Below are positions 1-5,946 of a stretch of DNA of 7,382 nt, in pieces. This DNA is from Christensenella sp. Its GTDB lineage: Bacteria; Bacillota; Clostridia; Christensenellales; Maliibacteriaceae. Each line of letters begins with the position of its first letter. Within the stretch, counting starts at the first letter, position 1. Location: NCBI GenBank assembly GCA_019420085.1, contig JAHZHV010000148.1, positions 1 through 7,382 of the forward strand. The letters are read 5' to 3'. Made by a program: the position numbers and the translations under genes. Below the pieces are notes generated by a model. It had not been told where the DNA came from, ran no database searches, and saw only the letters and a program-made list of their open reading frames with translations.

Positions 1-34
1 AAAGGGATCGGGTGCAAACGCCGATTCCTTTTTT
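1..34 (+). terminator. Rho-independent terminator of an upstream gene outside the window
   Basis: Bases 1-11 (AAAGGGATCGG) pair with 21-31 (CCGATTCCTTT) through one G-U wobble, leaving a 9-nt loop and a run of six T at 29-34. The A1-A3 pairs overlap the T run and may extend left of the window. It should end transcription of whatever gene lies to the left, making rny a separate transcription unit. The left edge is cut, so the full stem cannot be seen. Confidence 0.7.
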
Positions 35-36
35 AT

Positions 37-66
37 GTGACGTTTTGGTGCGGTCTTGTTTATGAA
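37..66 (+). promoter_or_regulatory. Candidate sigma-A promoter for rny
   Basis: GTGACG (37-42, 4 of 6 to TTGACA) and TATGAA (61-66, 4 of 6 to TATAAT) are 18 nt apart, between the upstream terminator and the rny ribosome binding site. A promoter is expected in this gap because of the terminator, but this match is weak and other boxes are possible. Confidence 0.3.
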
Positions 67-103
67 ACGAAAATAAAAAAATGATTCAAGGAGGTGTTAT
101 CGT

Positions 104-1684
104 TTGCATTCATTTGCATTTGCAGCGCTTGCTGCAGGCGGCGTATCGGGCTGGATTGTGGCGCTGATTTCGTTTTTTGTGCTTGTTGGCGGCGTTGCAG
201 CAGGGTATTTCATTCGATTTAACCTTGCGGAAAAAAAGACCGGTTCAGCGGAAGAAACGGCGCGCAGGATTGTTGACGACGCACGCACACAGGCTGAGAC
301 CGTGAAAAAAGAGACGCTTTTGGAAGCGCGCGACGAGGTACATCGTCTGCGCAGCGAGCAGGAACGCGAAGTCCGGGAGCGCAGAGGAGAACTCAAAGCC
401 CAGGAGCGCAGGCTCAACCAACGCGAAGAAAATTTGGATAAGAAGCTGGACCAGCTGGAAGCACGGGAAGAAAGCATCGTGCGCAAGCAGCGCGAGGTGC
501 AGCAGATGCGCGACGAGGCTGAACAGCTGCATGCACAGCAGTTGGAACAGTTGGAGAAGATTTCGGGCTTGACGGTGGATGAGGCGAAGGCGATTTTGCT
601 TGAGAATGTGGAGAACGATGCCAAGCATGATGCAGCAGTCTTGATTCGTGATATCGAATCGCGTGCCAAGGAAGAAGCCGATAAGCGTGCCCGTAATATC
701 GTGTCGCTGGCAATTCAAAAGTGTGCTGCTGATCACGTTGCCGAGAGTACCGTTTCGGTGGTCCCGCTGCCAAACGACGAAATGAAAGGCCGGATTATCG
801 GCCGTGAGGGACGCAATATCCGCGCACTGGAGACTGCAACGGGTATTGATCTGATTATCGACGACACGCCTGAGGCCGTGATACTGTCGGGCTTTGATCC
901 GATTCGCCGTGAGGTGGCGCGAATCGCATTGGAGCGGCTCGTGATGGATGGCCGTATTCATCCGGCAAGCATTGAGGAAATGGTCAATAAGGCGCGCAAG
1001 GAAGTGGACGCACAGATTGCGGAAGCGGGTGACTCCGCCGTATTTGAGACGGGTGTGCACGGACTGCATCATGAACTGGTGCGTTTGCTTGGGCGTATGA
1101 AGTTCCGAACCAGTTATGGACAGAATGTATTGCGTCATTCTGTTGAGGTTTCGCATCTTGCCGGTATTATGGCCGCTGAAATTGGCGCAGATGTGACACT
1201 TGCCAAGCGTGCGGGCTTGCTGCACGATATCGGTAAGTCGATTGATCATGAGGTAGAAGGACCCCACGCGCAGATTGGTGCGGATGTGGCAAAGAAATAC
1301 CGTGAAAATGCGCCGATCGTAAATGCAATTGCGGCACATCATGGAGACGTGGAACCCAGAACCATTGAAGCGGTTCTTGTACAGGCTGCAGACGCAATTT
1401 CTGCAGCGCGTCCTGGTGCACGCCGCGAGACGCTTGAAAATTACATCCGTCGCCTGGAGAAACTTGAGGAAATCGCTGATTCCTTTGACGGTGTTGAGAA
1501 GTCTTTTGCGATGCAGGCCGGACGTGAAGTTCGTATCGTCATCAAACCCGAGTCGATTGATGATGCAGGTGCCGTTGTTCTGGCGCGTGATATTTCCAAG
1601 AAGATTGAAAGCGAGTTGGATTATCCGGGTCAGATCAAGGTAAATGTCATTCGCGAGACGCGTGCGGTGGATTACGCAAAATAA
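104..1684 (+). CDS. rny: Ribonuclease Y (membrane-anchored endoribonuclease)
   Basis: 526 aa, full length for the family. RNase Y is the endonuclease that starts bulk mRNA decay in many Bacillota and acts at the inner face of the membrane. Visible order: one N-terminal membrane helix (about residues 14-38); a long charged coiled coil (about 45-200); a KH RNA-binding domain with GRIIGREGRNIR at 229-240; an HD phosphohydrolase domain with H345, the H374-D375 pair in LLHDIGKSID, H411-H412 and D430 as likely metal ligands; and the conserved C-terminal region ending DYPGQIKVNVIRE. The start is TTG at 104, chosen because AAGGAGGTG at 88-96 lies 7 nt upstream and the membrane helix follows directly. 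It is flanked by terminators on both sides, so it is probably monocistronic. The family assignment is secure; the promoter is not. Confidence 0.97.
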   Translation: MHSFAFAALAAGGVSGWIVALISFFVLVGGVAAGYFIRFNLAEKKTGSAEETARRIVDDARTQAETVKKETLLEARDEVHRLRSEQEREVRERRGELKAQERRLNQREENLDKKLDQLEAREESIVRKQREVQQMRDEAEQLHAQQLEQLEKISGLTVDEAKAILLENVENDAKHDAAVLIRDIESRAKEEADKRARNIVSLAIQKCAADHVAESTVSVVPLPNDEMKGRIIGREGRNIRALETATGIDLIIDDTPEAVILSGFDPIRREVARIALERLVMDGRIHPASIEEMVNKARKEVDAQIAEAGDSAVFETGVHGLHHELVRLLGRMKFRTSYGQNVLRHSVEVSHLAGIMAAEIGADVTLAKRAGLLHDIGKSIDHEVEGPHAQIGADVAKKYRENAPIVNAIAAHHGDVEPRTIEAVLVQAADAISAARPGARRETLENYIRRLEKLEEIADSFDGVEKSFAMQAGREVRIVIKPESIDDAGAVVLARDISKKIESELDYPGQIKVNVIRETRAVDYAK

Positions 1685-1694
1685 CAATGTGTCG

Positions 1695-1733
1695 AAAAAG
1701 TGCCGTGTGGCAGAATGCCGCACGGCACTTTTT
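1695..1733 (+). terminator. Rho-independent terminator of rny
   Basis: Ten bases after the rny stop, an 18-bp stem (1695-1712 with 1716-1733, one G-U pair) closes on a GAA triloop. The arm starts AAAAAGTGCCG and ends CGGCACTTTTT, so the stem includes the T run. The A run on the other side means it could also stop leftward transcription. A second short T run follows at 1737-1740. Confidence 0.93.
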
Positions 1734-2034
1734 GGCTTTTATCATCAATTTTGCATTGGAACGGTCCTGATAGATATGAATCTTTTTTTGGCCTGCAGAG
1801 AAAGATATGCCAAGATATGATCTGTTTCAAAGTTCTGGTACAACATTGCATGTTCGAAAGGATAATAGTATGGCATACACTGCCCGATGACGATGGCCGT
1901 ACGGTTTTTTGTTGTATTTTGCACATCGTATTCTGAATCAAATCTGTTATTTCTGGTAAACAATACGGATATTTTTGTAACCGATTTCGGACAGGGAAGG
2001 ACTTTGAAAATGTCCCGGGAAATCATATTGAAAA
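1734..2034. other. Intergenic region with no supportable gene
   Basis: This stretch lies between the rny terminator and the stop codon of the convergent LysR gene. It is A+T-rich. Both strands carry open frames (the longest is a leftward 105-codon frame over 1745-2062), but they overlap each other, have no convincing ribosome binding site, run into the 3' end of the LysR gene and resemble no family I know. I see no tRNA, repeat or clear hairpin with a T run, so the LysR terminator is not identified. Short palindromes such as TCCCGGGA near 2012 look incidental. Confidence 0.6.
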
Positions 2035-2922
2035 TTAGCACAATGCGTTGTAAATTCGACAAAAATCGCCAAGCAGTTTTGTCTGTGTAAAATCACGCTG
2101 GAACACCAGGTGGATTTCGCGAACCATGCTGCCGTTTTCAATTGGGATGGCGGCAAGCCGGCCGGCACGAATTTCATCACGGCAGGCGGATTTTGCAATG
2201 ATGGATACACCCATGTTGTGTGCGATCAGTTCCTTGGTCATGGCGATGTTGTCCAGTTCCATAATGATGTTGAAATTCTGAATGGATTCGCGCTGGTTCC
2301 ATAGAAAGTTTTCAAAGAACATACGCGTGCCGGCGTCTTTGGGACGAAGAATCAGGCGTTCTTTTTTCAGTTCTTCTAACTGAACGCTCTGCCGGCCGGC
2401 AAAGGGATGATCGATTGAGACGATGAGACACAGGTAATCGGTATCCAACAAAATAGAGGGAAAGTTGTCGTGCGGCAAGATTCCTTCTACGACTGCAAAA
2501 TCAAGCTCATACAATGCCAGTTTGCTATAAAGATTTGCTATGGTATCCGTAAAGATATGAATATGTGTTTGGGGATGTTCTTCGCAATATTGCGCAAAGA
2601 CCTGGGGCATGAGGTTTTCACCGGCAGTTTGCGTAATCCCTACGTTCAGCTGTGCAATGTTGTTGCGGCTGTTCTCAATGGCAGTATGTGCATCTGCTTC
2701 CACAGCAGCCATGCGTCGTGCATATTTGAGCAGAATTTCCCCTTCTGGAGTTAAACGTATGGATTTTCCACCACGATTGAAGATGATGATGTCATATTCT
2801 TTTTCCAGCATACGGATGTGATGGCTAACCGCAGGCTGTGTCAGATTCAATGATTCGGCTGCTGCGGTAAAGCTGCCTGTTTGTGCGACGGCAAGAAGGG
2901 TATAGACTTTTGGATCAAGCAT
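2035..2922 (-). CDS. LysR-family transcriptional regulator
   Basis: 295 aa, normal length for the family. The N-terminal winged helix-turn-helix covers about residues 1-60: FTAAAESLNLTQPAVSHHIR (18-37) is the classic LysR helix-turn-helix, followed by the linker wing NRGGKSIRLTPEGE. The remainder (about 88-295) has the length and pattern of the LysR substrate-binding domain, which senses a small-molecule inducer. The ligand cannot be read from sequence; overall it looks like the CysL/CbbR-type branch, but this is an impression. ATG start; GGAG at 2935-2938 is 12 nt upstream, slightly distant. The gene is divergent from the antiporter gene with a 163-nt gap, the usual arrangement in which a LysR protein controls its neighbour and itself. 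Two dyads in the gap support this. Confidence 0.93.
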   Translation of the reverse strand: MLDPKVYTLLAVAQTGSFTAAAESLNLTQPAVSHHIRMLEKEYDIIIFNRGGKSIRLTPEGEILLKYARRMAAVEADAHTAIENSRNNIAQLNVGITQTAGENLMPQVFAQYCEEHPQTHIHIFTDTIANLYSKLALYELDFAVVEGILPHDNFPSILLDTDYLCLIVSIDHPFAGRQSVQLEELKKERLILRPKDAGTRMFFENFLWNQRESIQNFNIIMELDNIAMTKELIAHNMGVSIIAKSACRDEIRAGRLAAIPIENGSMVREIHLVFQRDFTQTKLLGDFCRIYNALC

Positions 2923-2953
2923 GGAAGAATCACACTCCGTGATCAGGATTAAT

Positions 2954-2968
2954 ATAAATGGAATTTAT
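2954..2968. promoter_or_regulatory. LysR-type operator (T-N11-A dyad)
   Basis: ATAAAT and ATTTAT form a perfect 6-bp inverted repeat around GGA. Inside it, T2955 and A2967 fit the T-N11-A rule for LysR recognition sites. Its centre (2961) is about 64 bp upstream of the start site expected from the antiporter promoter (near 3025), matching the classical LysR recognition site near -65. It would also lie just downstream of the regulator's own start site, suiting autoregulation. Binding itself is inferred. Confidence 0.6.
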
Positions 2969-2989
2969 GGAATGAACGAAAATACTAAT

Positions 2990-3018
2990 TTGATTATAGA
3001 ACTTCTCGAATTTATAAT
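2990..3018 (+). promoter_or_regulatory. Sigma-A promoter of the antiporter gene
   Basis: TTGATT (2990-2995, 4 of 6) and TATAAT (3013-3018, 6 of 6) are separated by exactly 17 nt. The predicted start near 3025 leaves a leader of about 60 nt before the ATG at 3086. The boxes lie inside a perfect 9-bp inverted repeat shared with the opposite promoter. Confidence 0.75.
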
Positions 3019-3021
3019 CAA
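2993..3021 (-). promoter_or_regulatory. Sigma-A promoter of the LysR gene, superimposed on the antiporter promoter
   Basis: Because TTGATTATA (2990-2998) is repeated inverted as TATAATCAA (3013-3021), the minus strand reads TTGATT (3021-3016), 17 nt, then TATAAT (2998-2993). It is the same promoter facing left, and would start the LysR transcript near 2986, about 64 nt before its ATG. The -35 of each promoter overlaps the -10 of the other by 3 bp. Confidence 0.6.
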
Positions 3022-3085
3022 GGCACAATAAAAATGTTTTATGCAGATGCGCTGCACGCATGAAACGGAAATGGAGGATAACACA

Positions 3086-4375
3086 ATGCTGCAACTGCAA
3101 TCACTTTCGGGAATGAATGCACAGGTTATCTGTTCGCTTGCCGTTTTATTTTTGGCGGGTGTGCTCGTCACGATTGTAACAAAAAAACTGCATTTGCCGG
3201 ACGTAACGGGATATATTTTGGCGGGTGTGCTTGTCGGCCCCTACTGTTTGAACCTGGTGCCGGAAGCAATTCAGACCAATATGGAGTTCATTACTGACCT
3301 TGCGCTTGGATTTATAGCCTTTGGCGTGGGACGATACTTCAAACTATCGGTCTGGAAAAACAATGGACGGCGTGTATTTGTAATTACACTGTTTGAAGCG
3401 CTTATCGCTGCGGCCCTTGTGACGATAACGATGCGTTTTGTATTTCGTCTGTCCTGGTCGTTTTCGCTGTTGCTGGGCGCGATCGGTTCGGCAACAGCGC
3501 CTGCCTCGACGATTATGACGATTCGTCAGTATAAGGCGAAGGGGGATTTTGTCAATACGATTTTACAGGTTGTGGCGCTGGATGACGCTGTCGCACTTGT
3601 CGCGTTCAGCGTATGTACCGCAATCGTTTCTATGGCAGAGGCGGAAACAATTGCATGGTCCCAGGTACTGCTGCCTGTGCTTTGGAATATCCTGCTTCTT
3701 GGACTTGGTGTGGGGATCGGCGTTGTGCTGCACAAGCTGATTGATCGTGAAATGCCGCAGGATAGACGGCTTGTCTTTTTAATCACGCTGCTTTTAATTC
3801 TTACGGCTGTATGTGATGCTTTTGACGTTTCACCGCTGCTTGCCTGTATGGCAATGGGAACGGCGTATATTAACTGTGGCGGCAAGAAAAAGACGTTTGA
3901 ACGTGTCAACCGCTTTACACCGGCGATCTTCCTGCTGTTCTTTGTCACATCAGGGATGCGTCTGGACGTTACGGCATTAAAAACCGCAGGAGCAATCGGC
4001 GTGGTTTACTTCTTTGTACGTATCGTTGGTAAGTATCTTGGTGCATTTCTGGGCAGCGCGTGCAGTGGTTCGCCACGCGCGACGCGCAACTATCTTGGCT
4101 TGGCACTCGTACCGCAGGCAGGTGTATCGATCGGTCTTTGTGTGCTTGCCTCGCGTATGCTGCCGGCGCATCTGGGCGATCTTTTGTCGACGATTATTCT
4201 GTCTTCCGGTATCCTATATGAACTGGTAGGACCGCTTTGTGCCAAGGCGAGCCTGTTTTTATCCGGTTCCATTGCAAAAAAGACAGATGACAGTGCAGAT
4301 GCGGTACTGCAAGTGCAGACGACGGAAGAACCTGCTGCGTGCATCGCGCAGACTTCACGGCAAAGTGTTGGTTGA
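3086..4375 (+). CDS. CPA2-family cation:proton antiporter (NapA/KefB-like membrane domain)
   Basis: 429 aa from the chosen start. An integral membrane exchanger, expected to swap Na+ or K+ for protons. Roughly a dozen hydrophobic segments fill residues 12-395. Family signatures: LPDVTGYILAGVLVGP (37-52) near the N-terminus; GSATAPAS (134-141); L165-D166-D167, the acidic pair found in electrogenic CPA2 exchangers such as NapA; and K316 in VRIVGKYLGA, matching the conserved late-helix Lys/Arg. There is no C-terminal TrkA-N/RCK domain, only a polar tail of about 35 residues, so it is the short membrane-domain form. Start: an in-frame ATG at 3041 would add 15 residues but has no ribosome binding site; ATG 3086 has GGAGGA at 3073-3078. 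Probably controlled by the divergent LysR gene. The ion specificity cannot be told. Confidence 0.9.
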   Translation: MLQLQSLSGMNAQVICSLAVLFLAGVLVTIVTKKLHLPDVTGYILAGVLVGPYCLNLVPEAIQTNMEFITDLALGFIAFGVGRYFKLSVWKNNGRRVFVITLFEALIAAALVTITMRFVFRLSWSFSLLLGAIGSATAPASTIMTIRQYKAKGDFVNTILQVVALDDAVALVAFSVCTAIVSMAEAETIAWSQVLLPVLWNILLLGLGVGIGVVLHKLIDREMPQDRRLVFLITLLLILTAVCDAFDVSPLLACMAMGTAYINCGGKKKTFERVNRFTPAIFLLFFVTSGMRLDVTALKTAGAIGVVYFFVRIVGKYLGAFLGSACSGSPRATRNYLGLALVPQAGVSIGLCVLASRMLPAHLGDLLSTIILSSGILYELVGPLCAKASLFLSGSIAKKTDDSADAVLQVQTTEEPAACIAQTSRQSVG

Positions 4376-4392
4376 TATTGATAGAGGCAGAC

Positions 4393-4485
<93 letters not shown>

Positions 4486-4497
4486 ACAGCCAGGGTC

Positions 4498-4989
4498 TCA
4501 GCCAAACAGTGCAGCTGTTTCCTGCGCCATGCGCGCGCCATAGGTTCGGAATAATTCCGCAAAGTTGTCCAGATCGGGGGCAATGGCAACGGGCCCCAGA
4601 TGGATGACGGGTGCGCCATATGCACCGCCACCGGAGTAAACAACCATACCGGCGCACATCAGATGCAGCAACACACACTGGATTGCGATTGCACCGCCGC
4701 CATGAATATAATTTGCCGTTGCAAAGGCGCCGCCCAGCTTACCGGCTAAGCCATATTGCTTGGGCGCGGTTTCCAGCCACGATTTCATCTTGCCGCTGAG
4801 CGTGCCATTATAGGTTGGCGTGCCAATGATCACGGTATTGCATTGTGCTACATAATCTTGATCAATTGCTTCGTCAATGCTAAAAGCGCGGGCCTCCATT
4901 CCATCTACGGTTTGGATACCTCGGATGATCTCCTGTGCCATACGTGCGGTATTACCGCTTTGCGAGTGATAGATAATACAAAGTTTCAA
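4498..4989 (-). CDS. Flavodoxin-fold FMN protein / NAD(P)H-dependent oxidoreductase-like
   Basis: 163 aa. The start MKLCIIYHSQSGNTARMAQ gives a beta strand followed by the FMN phosphate loop S9-Q-S-G-N-T14. The second flavin loop is VIIGTPTYNGTLSGKMKSWLE (53-73), typical of flavodoxin and WrbA-like reductases, and G-rich segments near 97-99 and 120-126 complete the fold. It is cytoplasmic and should carry electrons or reduce quinones or other small oxidants using FMN; the partner is unknown. Start choice: an upstream in-frame GTG (4998) is only one base from AAGGAG (5000-5005), too close to use. TTG at 4989-4987 has a 10-nt spacer and gives the standard N-terminus. The gene is convergent with the antiporter gene and has its own candidate promoter. 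Confidence 0.88.
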   Translation of the reverse strand: MKLCIIYHSQSGNTARMAQEIIRGIQTVDGMEARAFSIDEAIDQDYVAQCNTVIIGTPTYNGTLSGKMKSWLETAPKQYGLAGKLGGAFATANYIHGGGAIAIQCVLLHLMCAGMVVYSGGGAYGAPVIHLGPVAIAPDLDNFAELFRTYGARMAQETAALFG

Positions 4990-5035
4990 GAAAATCACAC
5001 TCCTTGTTGTACTTTTGATGTTTGGATTTGTTTCT

Positions 5036-5064
5036 ATCGTAGTACGATGACAAATGGATTACAA
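5036..5064 (-). promoter_or_regulatory. Candidate promoter with operator palindrome for the flavodoxin gene
   Basis: On the minus strand, TTGTAA (5064-5059, 4 of 6) and TACGAT (5041-5036, 4 of 6) are 17 nt apart. The -10 box is one arm of a perfect palindrome, ATCGTA-G-TACGAT (5036-5048), placed where a repressor would block polymerase. Redox-sensing MarR/HxlR regulators often control flavin oxidoreductases through GTA/TAC dyads; that link is an inference, and no regulator gene is adjacent. Confidence 0.4.
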
Positions 5065-5240
5065 GAGCAATGCAGAAAAATCGCATCCCATGGATTTGAT
5101 AGATGGATGTTCCCGTATAGGTATTGTTGAAAGAAATTTTATGAACACAGCAACTGTGTTTGGTTTCTATTGTATGACTGCTCCTTTATGAATTTACGGG
5201 TTATCACGTGCGTTAAAAGGATGAATGAAAACCATATAAG

Positions 5241-5275
5241 AGCCACAGGGCGCTGCATTAGGGCGGCCTGTGGCT
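5241..5275 (-). terminator. Weak terminator-like hairpin downstream of the collagen-like gene
   Basis: AGCCACAGG (5241-5249) and CCTGTGGCT (5267-5275) form a perfect 9-bp stem around a 17-nt loop, 32 nt after the collagen-like gene's stop at 5308. On the minus strand the stem is followed by CTTATATGGTTTTC, which is T-rich without a clean run. Position favours termination of the leftward transcript; strength is doubtful. Confidence 0.5.
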
Positions 5276-5307
5276 TTGTGATGAATTGTGAATGACATGG
5301 GTTTTAT

Positions 5308-5946
5308 TTAACGCTGATCGCTGATTACGGCATTGCTGTTATTGCTTTGCAGTTGCGAAAGGGGATCGTATGGTGCGCCTGTCGTTGTACCTGCAAGCAA
5401 AGCAATGTCCACTGCATTTGCAGGGAGTCCCCAAGCATTGCCTGAGAACAAAAAGGTTGCCTGATCAACAACATATCCGCGCGTATTGTATGCGACGTTG
5501 TATAGAATCATCCCTGTCGAATTAGGGTTCAGATATGCCGGCTGACGCAGCGTATGGAACGTATTATTTCGTACAAGCAGGTTTGTTGTACCAAGCTGTG
5601 TTACAAAACCTCTGTTTATCACCCAAGTGGATGAATCACCTGATTGATTTGGTCCGTAGATCAGGCAATGAACCATGCGATTCCCATCCCCGGCAAACTG
5701 GACGAATTCTACAGGGTAGGGAATGTCACTGGTTATCGTAAGCCCATCAAGTGTGATATTGCCACCATTACATAAGAATGGTACGACAGGCGCCTGCAAT
5801 ATAAATATGCTTCCCGCTGCACCGAGAATCGTCAGACCTGGTGTGTTGACAACGAGCTGCTGTGTAATGGGGTAGGTGCCGCGTAGGATGTGAATTACGC
5901 CACCGGGAAGTGCTGCAGCCAGCGCCTGTTCAATGGTTTGAAATGG
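5308..5946 (-). CDS. C-terminal beta-helix-like domain of the collagen-like protein, reached by a -1 shift
   Basis: This frame carries 212 codons without a stop, directly continuing the collagen-like gene once the reading frame slips back one base at 5946-5952. The join reads SQKK-PFQTIEQALAAALPGG, then VIHILRGTYPITQQ and repeated short strands such as NITLDGLTI, NRMVHCLIYG, NLLVRNNTF and MILYNVAYN. This is the pattern of a right-handed parallel beta-helix (pectin-lyase-like), as in secreted and surface proteins. No start codon with a ribosome binding site is seen at its beginning; TTG 5799 and other internal starts would cut the domain, so independent translation is unlikely. With the zero-frame part the product would be 431 aa. 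It may be made by frameshifting, or the gene may be broken here. Confidence 0.75.
   Translation of the reverse strand, partial: PFQTIEQALAAALPGGVIHILRGTYPITQQLVVNTPGLTILGAAGSIFILQAPVVPFLCNGGNITLDGLTITSDIPYPVEFVQFAGDGNRMVHCLIYGPNQSGDSSTWVINRGFVTQLGTTNLLVRNNTFHTLRQPAYLNPNSTGMILYNVAYNTRGYVVDQATFLFSGNAWGLPANAVDIALLAGTTTGAPYDPLSQLQSNNSNAVISDQR

Larger units (their letters stand above)
4990..5307. other. Intergenic region upstream of the flavodoxin gene
   Basis: 318 nt between two leftward genes. Near the flavodoxin start it holds the AAGGAG site (5000-5005) and a candidate promoter with operator-like palindrome (5036-5064). In the middle there is a small perfect hairpin, AACACAG/CTGTGTT with a CAA loop (5144-5160), of unknown role. 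At the right there is a terminator-like stem (5241-5275). A 27-codon rightward frame at 5047-5130 has no ribosome binding site, and I do not call it. Confidence 0.6.

Noticed and set aside
245..1723. Leftward 492-codon open frame inside rny
   Set aside because: Antisense of a clearly recognised gene; the product has no family resemblance and runs through the rny terminator.
1745..2062. Leftward 105-codon frame after the LysR gene
   Set aside because: Overlaps the LysR 3' end, has no good ribosome binding site and resembles nothing known; A+T-rich spacer explains it.
3041..3085. Longer antiporter start at ATG 3041
   Set aside because: The extra 15 residues are charged and not membrane-like, and the GGAGGA site sits inside them, directly before ATG 3086.
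5308..5799. Independent gene starting at TTG 5799 for the beta-helix part
   Set aside because: No ribosome binding site there, and it would cut the first strands of the domain, which read continuously back to the slippery site.
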